A stretch of 64,000 nt of DNA from Photobacterium frigidiphilum (GTDB taxonomy: Bacteria; Pseudomonadota; Gammaproteobacteria; Enterobacterales; Vibrionaceae). This document shows positions 26,722 through 37,600 of the stretch, piece by piece (positions within the stretch are counted from its first letter, which is position 1; every line of letters begins with the position of its first letter). Under the pieces are notes generated by a model. It saw only the letters and a list, made by a program, of their open reading frames with translations. It searched no databases and was not told where the DNA came from. The DNA lies in assembly GCF_003025615.1 (NCBI RefSeq), contig NZ_PYMJ01000029.1, forward strand, positions 20,638-84,637, given 5' to 3'. The translations under genes were made by a program, and so were the position numbers.

Positions 26722-27180
26722 TTACTCGATGATAACAAGAGGCTGATCGAATTCGATAGCGTCGCCGTCTTCAGCAAGAATAGCAGTAACCACACCTGCT
26801 TTATCAGATTGGATTTGGTTCATCATTTTCATCGCTTCAACGATACAAAGCGTGTCACCAACGTTTACAGATTGACCCACTTCAACAAATGATTTTGCTT
26901 CAGGGCTTGGCGCACGGTAGAAAGAACCTACCATTGGAGAAAGAACTTGGTGGCCTGCAGGTTCAGCGGCAACAGGTGCTACTGGCGCAGCCGCTTCTAC
27001 AGGTGCTGCTTGAGCTGGTGCCGCAAATTGAGGTGCTGCCATGTACTGCTGTGAAGGTAATGCAGATGCAGGTATATTACGGCTGATGCGTACTGATTCT
27101 TCACCTTCAGAGATTTCTAATTCAGTAATACCAGATTCTTCAACCAGTTCAATTAGCTTTTTAATCTTACGAATATCCAT
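26722..27180 (-). CDS. accB: acetyl-CoA carboxylase, biotin carboxyl carrier protein
   Basis: 152 residues. A helical N-terminus is followed by an Ala/Pro-rich linker (about 38-75) and a biotinyl domain with the modified Lys118 in EAMKMM. It carries biotin between AccC and the carboxyltransferase. It lies between aroQ and accC in one operon. Confidence 0.97.
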   Translation of the reverse strand: MDIRKIKKLIELVEESGITELEISEGEESVRISRNIPASALPSQQYMAAPQFAAPAQAAPVEAAAPVAPVAAEPAGHQVLSPMVGSFYRAPSPEAKSFVEVGQSVNVGDTLCIVEAMKMMNQIQSDKAGVVTAILAEDGDAIEFDQPLVIIE

Positions 27181-27207
27181 CTATCTTTCTCTTTTTATGT
27201 TGTTCAG

Positions 27208-27660
27208 TTAGCTTTCTGATTGCAGGCGTCTTACCGCAGCATTCAGGGCGAATTCATAACCATCTGGACCAAGACCGCAAATAACACCGACTGCTTTATC
27301 TGATAGATAAGAGTGATGGCGGAATGGTTCTCTTGCGTGAACATTAGATAAATGCACTTCAATAAATGGAATTGCGACACCGAGTAGAGCATCACGAATG
27401 GCGACGCTGGTGTGGGTGAACGCTGCGGGATTGATAATAATGAAATCCACATTGCCATGAGCTTGGTGGATTGCATCAATCAATTCATGTTCTGCATTTG
27501 ATTGAATGTGATCTAATGTGACGCTTAGATTGGTTGCCTTGACAGTTAAATCAGCAACGAGTTGAGCCAATGTGTGATGACCATAGTGGCCTGGCTCTCT
27601 GAGACCTAGTAAATTTAGATTAGGTCCGTTAATAAGTAAAATTCGTTTAACGGTCGACAT
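27208..27660 (-). CDS. aroQ: type II 3-dehydroquinate dehydratase
   Basis: 150 residues. RILLINGPNLNLLGLREPGH, the catalytic Tyr26, the motif INPAAFTHTSVAIRDAL, and IEVHLSNVHAREPFRHHS are diagnostic. It dehydrates 3-dehydroquinate in the shikimate pathway. It is the first gene of aroQ-accB-accC, a linkage common in gamma-proteobacteria. Confidence 0.97.
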   Translation of the reverse strand: MSTVKRILLINGPNLNLLGLREPGHYGHHTLAQLVADLTVKATNLSVTLDHIQSNAEHELIDAIHQAHGNVDFIIINPAAFTHTSVAIRDALLGVAIPFIEVHLSNVHAREPFRHHSYLSDKAVGVICGLGPDGYEFALNAAVRRLQSES

Positions 27661-28150
27661 CTTGACGTATATCCACTTGTTTTTGAGGTTTTACTCTAAC
27701 AACATGCAGTAAACTGCAAAGTTGTATCCCGATGAACTAATTTATACTGCCAAACAATGTTTGTTGAGCGATTATAGAGAAATCACCGCAAATAGCAGCA
27801 AAATACTGGTCTAATCACCGAACTTACCGCGTACACTTGTAAGCTGTATGCGTATTCTATGGTTTTATTAGATGACTATTTTTACCGCAAGTTCAGCAGA
27901 ATAGAGGCGAAAATATAGGGATGGTTCCACTTTTTACACATATTGAAGCTGTTTAATCAATTTGAGTGAGTGATTATTGCTACCGTAATCGACTTGTTTT
28001 TTGCATACATTTTTTTAGTGTAGCGGTTTTGTTACGCAGATATCGAGACCAAGGTTTAAAAATTCACACGTACAGCGGTACGTTTTGTAAGCAAATCTTT
28101 ATTTCAGTTGGTATTACGGTAAAAAAATAGTCAGTGTTATTGCTGCATTT
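27661..28150. other. 490-bp intergenic region, aroQ-accBC promoter side
   Basis: No ORF of convincing quality on either strand. It must hold the promoter for aroQ-accB-accC on the minus strand. A short palindrome TGCAGTAAACTGCA lies near its start. I see no clear operator or RNA structure. Confidence 0.5.
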
Positions 28151-28152
28151 AT

Positions 28153-28180
28153 AAAAAAGCCGCCAGACGGCGGCTTTTTT
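28153..28180 (-). terminator. terminator of acs
   Basis: GCCGCC and GGCGGC pair around AGAC, with A6 and T6 flanks. Confidence 0.88.
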
Positions 28181-28197
28181 AAGCGGGTAGTGTGCTG

Positions 28198-30147
28198 TTA
28201 TAAAATAGTTTGTTTTTCTGCGATCAGTTTATCAACCACGCTAGGGTCAGCGAGCGTTGATGTATCACCCAAACTTCCAGTATCACCCGTGGCAATCTTA
28301 CGGAGAATTCGGCGCATAATTTTACCCGAACGTGTTTTCGGTAAGGCATCGGTCCAATGTAGGAAGTCAGGGGTCGCAATAGGACCAATTTCTTTACGTA
28401 CCCAATCTTTCACTTCTTTATGCAGCTCAGCGCTGGGTATTTCACCATCATTCAGCGTGATATAAGCATAAATTGCTTGGCCTTTAATATCGTGTGGCAC
28501 CCCAACAATCGCAGCCTCTGCTATCTTATCGAAAGCCACTAATGCGGATTCAATTTCAGCTGTACCCATACGGTGGCCTGAGATATTCAAGACGTCATCG
28601 ACACGACCAGTGATCCAGTAGTAACCGTCTTCATCTCGACGTGCGCCATCACCGGTGAAATACATACCTTGGAAGGTTGAGAAGTAAGTTTGTTCAAAGC
28701 GTTCATGGTCACCCCATAAAGTACGCATCTGCCCAGGCCATGAATCAACCATAACCAAGTTACCTTCAGCGACACCTTCTAAGATATTCCCCATATTATC
28801 AACGATGGCTGGCTGAACACCGAAAAATGGACGAGTGGCAGAACCAGGTTTTAGCGCTGTCGCGCCAGGTAATGGCGTAATTAAGATACCGCCTGTTTCT
28901 GTTTGCCACCATGTATCAACAATAGGGCAACGGCTGTCGCCAATGGTACGGTGATACCATTCCCACGCTTCTGGATTAATGGGCTCGCCGACTGATCCCA
29001 TAATACGCAGTGAGGATCGTGACGTACCCTTAATCGCTTCTGTGCCTTTTGCCATTAATGCACGGATGGCTGTTGGTGCAGTATAAAGAATACTGACATT
29101 ATGCTTATCAACCACTTCACTCATACGGCTGGTTGATGGGTAGTTTGGCACACCTTCAAATAGCACGGTTGTCGCACCGTTAGCCAGCGGGCCATACACC
29201 AAGTAACTGTGACCGGTGATCCAACCAACATCGGCGGTACACCAGTACACATCCCCTTCTTGGTAATCGAAAACATATTTAAACGTCATGGTGGCATACA
29301 CTAAGTAACCACCTGTTGTGTGAAGAACACCTTTAGGTTTACCGGTCGATCCTGAGGTATATAGAATGAAAAGAGGATCTTCTGCATTCATTTCTTCAGG
29401 CTCACAGTGAGAAGACACGATTGCTGTTGCTTCATGCCACCACACATCACGTTCACTGTGCCACTCAACATTGCCACCTGTACGTTTCAGTACCATGACT
29501 TTTTCGATACTTGTGACACCTTTATTGGCTAAGGCATCATCGACATTCTTTTTCAGCGGTACTGCGCGACCAGCACGAACGCCTTCATCGGCAGTAATAA
29601 CGACTTTTGCGTTGGAATCAATAATACGACCAGCAAGTGCTTCTGGAGAGAAACCACCAAATACAATGGTATGTATCGCCCCAATTCGTGTACAAGCCAG
29701 CATGGCAATTGCCGCTTCTGCCACCATAGGCATGTAAAGACACACCACGTCGCCTTTGCGTACGCCTTGGCTTTTCAGTGCATTAGAGAACTTACAAACT
29801 TGTTCGTGTAATTCGTTATACGTGAACGTGGCATCATCGGTAGGATCATCGCCTTCCCAAATGATGGCGGGCTGATCGCCGCGGGTCGCGAGGTGGCGGT
29901 CAAGACAGTTTGCAGAAACGTTCAGTGTGCCATCTTCAAACCAGTTAACACTGACATGGCCAGTATCAAAAGAAGTGTGCTTCACTTTAGTGAATGGTTT
30001 GATCCAGTCAACAATCTGACCGTGTTCGCGCCAGAAACCTTCAGGGTTGATAACCGATTGTTGGTACATCTCACGATATTGTTCATCATTTACGTGGGCT
30101 GTAGCTGCAATCTCTTGATTGACTGGATAAACATGAACTTCACTCAT
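28198..30147 (-). CDS. acs: acetyl-CoA synthetase
   Basis: 649 residues (652 in E. coli). The AMP-binding P-loop (YTSGSTGKPKGVLHTTGG), the motif DTWWQTETGG, and the acetylatable catalytic Lys in LPKTRSGKIMRRILRK are present. It makes acetyl-CoA from acetate, ATP and CoA. Start at 30147 (MSEVHVYPVN) with AAGGAGAG upstream; the open frame runs 34 codons further without homology. It sits near crbS and crbR, whose homologues activate acs in Vibrio. Confidence 0.97.
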   Translation of the reverse strand: MSEVHVYPVNQEIAATAHVNDEQYREMYQQSVINPEGFWREHGQIVDWIKPFTKVKHTSFDTGHVSVNWFEDGTLNVSANCLDRHLATRGDQPAIIWEGDDPTDDATFTYNELHEQVCKFSNALKSQGVRKGDVVCLYMPMVAEAAIAMLACTRIGAIHTIVFGGFSPEALAGRIIDSNAKVVITADEGVRAGRAVPLKKNVDDALANKGVTSIEKVMVLKRTGGNVEWHSERDVWWHEATAIVSSHCEPEEMNAEDPLFILYTSGSTGKPKGVLHTTGGYLVYATMTFKYVFDYQEGDVYWCTADVGWITGHSYLVYGPLANGATTVLFEGVPNYPSTSRMSEVVDKHNVSILYTAPTAIRALMAKGTEAIKGTSRSSLRIMGSVGEPINPEAWEWYHRTIGDSRCPIVDTWWQTETGGILITPLPGATALKPGSATRPFFGVQPAIVDNMGNILEGVAEGNLVMVDSWPGQMRTLWGDHERFEQTYFSTFQGMYFTGDGARRDEDGYYWITGRVDDVLNISGHRMGTAEIESALVAFDKIAEAAIVGVPHDIKGQAIYAYITLNDGEIPSAELHKEVKDWVRKEIGPIATPDFLHWTDALPKTRSGKIMRRILRKIATGDTGSLGDTSTLADPSVVDKLIAEKQTIL

Positions 30148-30349
30148 CGTACTCTCCTTAGTGTTTCCGTTTTTTTGTCCAATCTGGGACCGGATAATAT
30201 CGTTTGTCGCTATTGATACTAACTTCCGATAGATCAACGTTTGCCACAATTAGACTTTAGGATTAGAGATCATGATCAATGTAGACATTGTAGGTATTAC
30301 ATCGAAATTACATAGAAAATCTTGCACCGCACAAGGCTTCTTGCATTAT

Positions 30350-30973
30350 TTACGCTGAACGAAGCGTCGGAAAATCACCGTGTTTTAGCCGTACATAAAT
30401 CAAAGCGGCAGTAATCGTATCTTCGAGCGCGTCATGCCGCTCTGGTACTGGAAGGTCAAGGTGGCGGCTAATGGCTTCTAAACTTAGATCGTAATAAGCA
30501 TTCGGAAGAAGCCGTTCTAAACGGTCATGATACAGGTGGCTCACCTCTACCAATTTATTGGGTAATGCAAAACCAAATAACCGTCGGTAATAGCGATCCA
30601 AAATCGTTTTGTCATAGCGAATGTGATAACCCACTAAAGGGCGATTACCAATAAAATTAAGCAGTGTGGTTAAGGCCTCTTTTTCACCTAACCCTGCGCG
30701 TAAATCTTGATGGCGAATGCGATGAATCGCGATCGAGTTTGCATCTAAACTGCTTGGTGCTCTTAGGGTCAAATGGATCGATTTACTGGTGAGTATGCGA
30801 TTGTTTTTAATAACGGTTGCCGCAATGGTAACCAACTCTGCACTGTGCGGATCAAGGCTGGTGGTTTCACAATCTACAGAGACAAGTTCATCACCCTGAT
30901 AGCGATTAAAGAGCTGACCATAAGGGTTATCTTTTAATTTTCGCTGATACCAATAACGTCGTAATAGGTTCAT
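30350..30973 (-). CDS. DnaQ-like 3'-5' exonuclease (DEDDh)
   Basis: 207 residues. DEDDh motifs are seen: VDCETTSLD (Exo I), GYHIRYDKTIL (Exo II) and RHDALEDTITAALI (Exo III). It is not the polymerase III proofreading subunit, which is longer and elsewhere. The start is uncertain: ATG 30976 overlaps the preceding stop (TAATG) and ATG 30973 has better spacing from AGGG. It is coupled to the DUF294 gene. The substrate is unknown. Confidence 0.82.
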   Translation of the reverse strand: MNLLRRYWYQRKLKDNPYGQLFNRYQGDELVSVDCETTSLDPHSAELVTIAATVIKNNRILTSKSIHLTLRAPSSLDANSIAIHRIRHQDLRAGLGEKEALTTLLNFIGNRPLVGYHIRYDKTILDRYYRRLFGFALPNKLVEVSHLYHDRLERLLPNAYYDLSLEAISRHLDLPVPERHDALEDTITAALIYVRLKHGDFPTLRSA

Positions 30974-30975
30974 CA

Positions 30976-32778
30976 TTAATCCCTTATTTGGTAATGATAA
31001 CTGAGCCATTCTTTAAACTTCTTTACCACATGAAGGCTGTGGCGCAGTAGGTCTCGTTCAGCACGACTAAGGTCACTGACGTTCAATTGCTGGCTTTGTC
31101 CACCAGCTTGGTGGTTAAGCTGTTGGCGTAAACGGGTTCTGATGAATAGTTTAAGGGCTTCGCTTAAATTAGACGCTGTGGTTGGCTCTAAGACTTTGCG
31201 CAATTCGAGTTGATGAATGCGTTCAAAGGTATTATTGGGTTCAATATTATTTTCTAAGGCTAATGCCCGAATACCATGAACGATTGGAAAGATCCCACCC
31301 CGTTTAATATCGACTCCTTGCTTGGTTGATTTTATTTTGCCAAATAGAGTTAAAGGTACGCTGAAGCGCAAAGCAGGACGAGTAAAAGTAGATAACAACA
31401 GTTCTTTTTCTGCTAACTGCTGATGCAAATAGGTTTGCAGTGGATTGAGTAAAACGCGATTGCCTGCGACAGCATGACTATCGGCAAGTATCGCTAAATC
31501 CATCATGGATTCTTCGGTTGCTTGTTGGCAAGAGCGACTAATCGTATGTAACCATTCACTTTGTGATTTCACCCATTTAGGGTTGTTCACCATGACTTTC
31601 CCTGGGCAAAGTGGATAGCCGAGTTGTTGTAATGTAAGGGTTAATTTATCCATGACATTGGCACAATCTGGCCAATCGACACCATCTTGAATAATGAGTG
31701 CATTATCTTGATCGGTTTTTAAAATTTGTTCACCACGTCCTTCAGATCCCATTACAACGAAGCAGCAATAATTGTGCATTGTTGGCGGGACAATTAATTG
31801 GAATGCTTTTTCGATAATCTGTTCATTTACCGAGGCGATCAGTTCCATCACAAATAGCGTGTGAATGCCGTTATTAAACAAGGTAGCCACTAAACGTTGT
31901 TGGCTACTGGCTGCTAGCGATAATTCTTCAATGGTTTCAGCACGTGCAATGCGTAATGTTAGTACATGAGAGTGGGTGGAAAATAAGCTCAAGACTTGTG
32001 TTAAATCTAACATGCCAACAACTTGCCCAGCATCAAGCACTTGTACCCGTTTCACTTTATGACGGGTCATTGCAATCATGGCATTAAACAAAAAATCATC
32101 TTTGTTGACGCTAATAACTGGCGTCGTGGCGATTTGACTAACAGGAGTGTCAGAAGGCAGTTGGTCTAACATTACCGCATGCAGTAAATCGGTGCGGGTA
32201 ACAATGCCATATTGCGGTGTTGAATTAAGTGCGACCAGAGCGGCATCGAAGCCTTGGGTGCGCATTTTTTCTGTCACCCGTTTTAAGTCGGTGTCATGGG
32301 GCACAATTAGGCAGGGTTGAATGTTGTCATCATCCACTTTTGTCAAAATGAATTCGGCGAGATTTTGTTGGCGCTGTGCCTCTTCAATTAAATTTTGACG
32401 ACGTGCTAAATTATTATCGAAATAGGCGGCGAATTGCCCGTTAGAACGATACAGCTCGATGAAAATTTCACGAGGTAAGAGATAACAGAGTGTATCTTCT
32501 AGCGCGATATAATCATGACGGCTTTTATTTTCAAGCTGAGCACGTACATCGAACATATCGTCAGTAACGTAATGGGCATAGGTTTCCGTACCATCAGAAG
32601 AGGTTTCTTCAACACCTCCCTTAATGATAATAAACAAATGGTTGCAAGCTTCACCGGTTGTGATGATTTTATTGCCTTCACGGTAATAAGCGACATCTAA
32701 TGCATCTTTCAGCATTTTTTGCTGAGCATGATGAAGACGATCAAAGGGTGTGACTGATGTGTCGAATTTATCCGGCAT
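30976..32778 (-). CDS. cyclic-nucleotide-binding / CBS / DUF294 nucleotidyltransferase-like protein
   Basis: 600 residues. A cNMP-binding fold spans about 20-125 (ITTGEACNHLFIIIKGGVEE). Two CBS motifs follow (about 150-270), then a DUF294 nucleotidyltransferase-like domain with GSEGRGEQILKTDQDNAL (about 345-365) and a DUF294 C-terminal helical domain. GSEGRGEQ and DxD-type residues suggest a GlnD-like transferase core, but the reaction is unknown. In Pseudomonas and Vibrio this gene pairs with the DnaQ-like gene near acs, so a role in acetate or carbon signalling is likely but unproven. Confidence 0.82.
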   Translation of the reverse strand: MPDKFDTSVTPFDRLHHAQQKMLKDALDVAYYREGNKIITTGEACNHLFIIIKGGVEETSSDGTETYAHYVTDDMFDVRAQLENKSRHDYIALEDTLCYLLPREIFIELYRSNGQFAAYFDNNLARRQNLIEEAQRQQNLAEFILTKVDDDNIQPCLIVPHDTDLKRVTEKMRTQGFDAALVALNSTPQYGIVTRTDLLHAVMLDQLPSDTPVSQIATTPVISVNKDDFLFNAMIAMTRHKVKRVQVLDAGQVVGMLDLTQVLSLFSTHSHVLTLRIARAETIEELSLAASSQQRLVATLFNNGIHTLFVMELIASVNEQIIEKAFQLIVPPTMHNYCCFVVMGSEGRGEQILKTDQDNALIIQDGVDWPDCANVMDKLTLTLQQLGYPLCPGKVMVNNPKWVKSQSEWLHTISRSCQQATEESMMDLAILADSHAVAGNRVLLNPLQTYLHQQLAEKELLLSTFTRPALRFSVPLTLFGKIKSTKQGVDIKRGGIFPIVHGIRALALENNIEPNNTFERIHQLELRKVLEPTTASNLSEALKLFIRTRLRQQLNHQAGGQSQQLNVSDLSRAERDLLRHSLHVVKKFKEWLSYHYQIRD

Positions 32779-32875
32779 GCTATACCTCGTCTTAGAACCT
32801 ATTTCTTCATATAACCTATTACTTCATATAGCCAGTGTCGCCGATGCAGGCGATAAGCTCTAGACGACTTTAGTC

Positions 32876-33141
32876 TATACCCAAGCTACCTCAAAATGCA
32901 GGGTTCAGAGTGACCTCAACGTGTTTAATTCAAGGAAAATATGTGTAGGAATGGCACTCCCTTTCAAACATATTTGACACTGAAGTAGACACGTTGAGTC
33001 ACTCCCGAAGGGCGAGTTTTATTGGGCTCTATACGGTGTTGCTCATTTTCAACGTAGAACCACTAGGTCTATAAATGAGCGCCTAGCCTAGATCCCAATA
33101 AATTCTCGCTGAAACGAGCACCTTGAGGTAGCTTGGGTATA
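32876..33141. repeat. 266-bp MITE-like element with perfect 19-bp terminal inverted repeats
   Basis: TATACCCAAGCTACCTCAA (32876-32894) is the exact reverse complement of the right end (33123-33141). Two internal arms also pair: 32908-32924 with 32989-33004 (one bulge; inner AAATATGT/ACATATTT), and 33012-33026 with 33094-33109 (inner GCTCATTT/AAATGAGC). The whole can fold as a three-way junction. It has no ORF of note. I recall similar ends in Vibrionaceae intergenic regions but cannot name the family. Confidence 0.75.
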
Positions 33142-33328
33142 TGAGCCATCGCGCCATTTTTATTGTGGCTGTTGGTGAGGTGTTTGAAGGCGCGATCAAT
33201 ATGCAAGGTCCCGTATATTTAAAGGGGGAAAAAGAGATTGAAAGATTTGCCTTATTTATCTTTGGGGTTATGGCGATAGGTTGGGCATAATGTCGGCATT
33301 ATTTCCTATTATGCATTTTGGAATTGGC

Positions 33329-34516
33329 ATGTTTCGTAGTAGTCCCTATGGATGGACCTCGCAATATCTGTTTGGTTTTTTCTTCACTTATGGTGTTTAC
33401 CTTCCTTTTTGGGCGTTGTGGTTTGCGCATTTAGGGGTGGATGCTTCTGATATTGGTTTATTGCTGGGTTTAGGTCTTGGAGTTCGCTGCGTAGCGAATG
33501 TTGTGCTGACACCGCGCATTCATAATGTGGAGCACCTCATTCCAGCCTTGCGTTGGTTTACATTAGCCTGCCTGATTGCTTGTGTTATTTATATTTTCTG
33601 TGGCGGTAGCCTGTGGGCGTTAGCGGCGGTCACGGTGTTGTTTAACTTGGCTGCTGGGCCAATTATTCCACTTTCTGATGCATTAGCTAATTTCTATGCA
33701 AAAGGGAAACACCTTGATTACGGGCGTACTCGCTTGTGGGGGTCAATTGCCTTTATTGCTGGTTCAACTATTGTTGGGATCTTAGCGGCTAAATATGGGG
33801 CGAGTGTTATTCCTTGGGTTGCGATTGCAGGCTTGGTGGTGGCATTATTACTTTCAATGCGAACTCCTGCCATTGTCCCGGTTGAAATTGAACATCATGA
33901 CCAGCCCCGCCCAGCGTTAATCGATATCATCAAAAATAATAGCGTTATGCGGTTTTTAATTATTGTAGCCTTGTTGCAAGGTAGTCATGCGGCCTACTAC
34001 AGTTTCAGTGCGATTTATTGGAAAGAAGTCGGTTATAGCGAAGCCATTATTGGTTACCTGTGGAGCTTTAGTGTGGTTGCTGAAGTGTGCGTATTTGCAT
34101 TTAGTCAGCGTTTGTTTGCTAAGTGGAGCGTCGGCATGATGTTTCGCCTCGCGGCTGTAGGCGTATTACTACGCTGGGGTGTAACCGCAACCATGACAGA
34201 GTTGCCAGCACTGGTGATGGCACAAGCGCTGCACGGTGTGACTTTTGCGGCGGCACACTTAGCGGCGATTCGTTATATTCAGCATGCTAAAAGCAATCAG
34301 ATGGTGGCATTACAAGCCCTTTATAATGCATTGCCATTAGGGGCATTTATGGCAATTATGACAGCACTCAGTGGTTGGTTATACGGTTTGTGGGGCGCGA
34401 ATCTTTTCTGGTTAATGGCTGTAATGGGTATTCCAGTATTACTGATGAAAATTGAATCAAAACCACACAGTAATGATCAGTCTTCTGAGTTAGCACAACC
34501 TATGTCGACAAATTAA
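33329..34516 (+). CDS. hcaT: MFS transporter, 3-phenylpropionate transporter-like
   Basis: 395 residues with twelve membrane segments. FFTYGVYLPFWALWF, LDYGRTRLWGSIAFI and LLQGSHAAYYSFSAIYWKEVGYS align well with E. coli HcaT (YfeT). The physiological substrate here is uncertain, because no hca catabolic genes are nearby. Start at 33329 by family length and a GGA 6 bases upstream; an in-frame ATG at 33290 would add 13 residues. Confidence 0.78.
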   Translation: MFRSSPYGWTSQYLFGFFFTYGVYLPFWALWFAHLGVDASDIGLLLGLGLGVRCVANVVLTPRIHNVEHLIPALRWFTLACLIACVIYIFCGGSLWALAAVTVLFNLAAGPIIPLSDALANFYAKGKHLDYGRTRLWGSIAFIAGSTIVGILAAKYGASVIPWVAIAGLVVALLLSMRTPAIVPVEIEHHDQPRPALIDIIKNNSVMRFLIIVALLQGSHAAYYSFSAIYWKEVGYSEAIIGYLWSFSVVAEVCVFAFSQRLFAKWSVGMMFRLAAVGVLLRWGVTATMTELPALVMAQALHGVTFAAAHLAAIRYIQHAKSNQMVALQALYNALPLGAFMAIMTALSGWLYGLWGANLFWLMAVMGIPVLLMKIESKPHSNDQSSELAQPMSTN

Positions 34517-34666
34517 GAGAGTAAGACATTGTTCTTCTAGTCTTAATTGACCATTTTTAACGTATTACAGATCGGCACAGAAAGAACTGTGATCTACCCT
34601 GATTGGTGTAGTTAACCAGATTGGTTAGTATGGGTTAACTTATCGTTAACACAATCAGGAAGTATC

Positions 34667-37600
34667 ATGGCGCAAGGATGGATCGTCGTGCCGGTCTCGT
34701 TAGCCTATTTAGGGCTGCTGTTTTTTATCGCGTGGTATGGCGATAAGAAAATCAAATGGATGGCAAAATATCGCCCGTGGATTTATAGCTTATCCATCGC
34801 GGTGTATTGTACCTCGTGGACCTTTTATGGCACGGTTGGTCAAGCCAGCCAAAATACTTGGTCATTCCTGCCTATTTATCTTGCCCCTATTATTGTTTTC
34901 ACCCTCGGTTGGCGCATTCTTGCCCGCTTGATCTTAATTGCGAAACGCGAGCACATTACGTCTATTGCTGATTTTATCGCGGCACGTTATGGCAAGTCTC
35001 AAGGATTAGCGGTATTAGTCACAATTATCGCCGTTGTGGGTATTCTGCCTTATATTGCTTTGCAGCTGCGTGCGATTACGATGGGGCTTGATCAAATCGC
35101 GCCTAGTTTAGGCAGCGGGATGGGCATTAATGAAATGGACACCGCGTGGTTGGTCACCCTTGCATTAGCCGCTTTCACGGTGTTATTTGGTACCCGCCAT
35201 ATTGATACCACTGAACACCACCGCGGCATGATGATGGCTGTTGCATTTGAATCATTGGTGAAACTCGCCGCCTTCTTGATTGTGGGTGTTTTTGCAGTGG
35301 GCTTGTTATTTGAATTACCTGATTTACAAGTGGTTAAAGCATCGTATTTAGAATCATCAACGCCAAATATGGGCAGCTTGTTGATTCATACCATACTGAC
35401 GATGGCGGCAATTATTTGTTTGCCTCGCCAGTTTCACACCATTGTGGTCGAAAATAGTCGGGCGCAAGATTTACATAAAGCCCGTTGGATTTTTCCGTTA
35501 TACCTCGTGTTGATGGGGATCTTTGTTTTACCGCTGGCATTAGCCGGACAAGCGCTGATGATGCCCAGTGTGTCTGCTGATACGTATGTGATAAGTCTGC
35601 CTTTACAGCAAGGGGCTGAAAGTATTGCGCTGCTGGCTTTTTTAGGAGGCACATCGGCTGCTAGTGGCATGGTGATTGTATCGACCATTGCGTTGGCGAT
35701 TATGGTTTCCAATGACTTAGTTTTACCGTTAGTTTTACGCCGTTTAAGAGTGTCTGGAAAAAACTTTAGTGCCTTCTCTGGGTTGCTACTGAATGTACGC
35801 CGAGCATTGATTTTATTATTGTTACTATCGGCTTGGGGTTTTTATCAGATACTCGATAATATTCCATCACTATCAGCGATAGGTTTGTTGTCTTTTGCTG
35901 CCATTGCGCAATTTGCACCGGCATTGTTGGGCGGTATTTATTGGCGAAAAGGGAATAAAAAAGGCGTTTATGCTGGTTTGTTTGGTGGCTCAATTATTTG
36001 GGTTATTACCATGATGGCTCAAACAAGCATGTTGGCAGGTAATGCTGATACAAATGTTTTACTTTGGTTACTTACCCCACCGCAAATCCCTGTATTACAG
36101 AGTATTACATCGGTTGATTGGGGCATGTTACTCAGTATTTTAGCGAATGTGACCTTATATACGTCGGTATCATTGATGACTCGTTCGTCGTTGACTGAAC
36201 GATTACAAGCGGCAACGTTTGTTGGTGCCCCGTTACCTGAAGCTGAAAATGCGAGCTTATATCAGACGCGTGTCACCGTGGCAGAATTAGAAATGTTAGC
36301 GGCACGTTTTGTCGGGCGTAAACGTGTACATCATGCTTTTCGTCAATTCGCAGAACAGCATCAAGATCCATTATTACCTCAACAGCAGGCATCTGGCGTA
36401 TTAATTCGTCATACCGAGCGAGTACTTGCTGGGGTATTTGGGGCATCTTCTGCTCGTCTGGTATTAACGTCTGCGTTGCAAGGGCGAAATATGCAGCTTG
36501 AGGAGGTAGCCACCATTGTAGATGAAGCCTCTGAACTGTTCGATTTCAGCCGAGGTTTATTGCAAGGGGCTATTGAACATATTAGCCAAGGTATTACTGT
36601 CGTAGACAAGCAATTAAGGCTGGTGGCATGGAATCAACGTTATCTTGAGCTATTTACCTTTCCTCCGGGCTTAATTCAAGTGGGCCGACCTATTGCGGAT
36701 GTGATCCGGCATAATGCGATGGAGGGATTATGTGGATCCGGCGATCCTGAAAAGCATGTTGCCAAACGGGTAGAGCACTTGCTGCGAGGTACTGCGCATA
36801 CGTCTTCCCGTGTTCGTGCTGATGGGCAGGTTATCGAAGTACAAGGTAACCCGATGCCGGGCGGTGGTTTTGTGATGAGCTTTATTGATATCACCGCTTT
36901 TCGTCAAGCAGAGCAAGCGTTGAAAGATGCCAATGAACACCTAGAAGCACGGGTACAAAAGCGAACCCAAGAGCTGGAACAATTGAATCGCCGTTTGGTA
37001 AATGCAACCCAACAAGCGGAGCAACAAGCCCAATCAAAGAGTCGATTCTTAGCCGCTGTGAGTCATGATTTGATGCAGCCGTTAAATGCCGCACGTTTAT
37101 TTTCATCTTCGCTATCAGAGCTTGCGAAAGAAGATGAAACTATTAAGTTGTCACGCCATATTGAAAGTGCCCTCGGTGCTGCAGAAGATTTGATTGGTGA
37201 CTTATTGGATGTGTCGCGACTAGAAGCGGGCAAACTACAAGTGAATGTTCATCCATTCCCTATCCGTGAAGTACTCGATACTTTGAGTGCTGAATTTGGT
37301 GTTTTGGCAAAACAACAGGGCATTCAATTCGAAGTGCTGAAAAGTAACGCCGTCATTGTGTCCGATCCTAAATTATTGCGCCGTGCATTACAGAACTTTT
37401 TAACCAATGCATTTCGTTATAACCCACATGGCAAAGTGTTATTAGGTGTGCGCCGAATTAAAGGTAAATTACAGATTGAAGTCTGGGATAACGGCCCTGG
37501 TATTCCTCTTGAAAAGCAGACGGATATTTTTGATGAATTCACGCGTATTCAAACGAGTGGTGCAGATCACGGATTAGGGCTGGGGTTGGCAATTGCCCGT

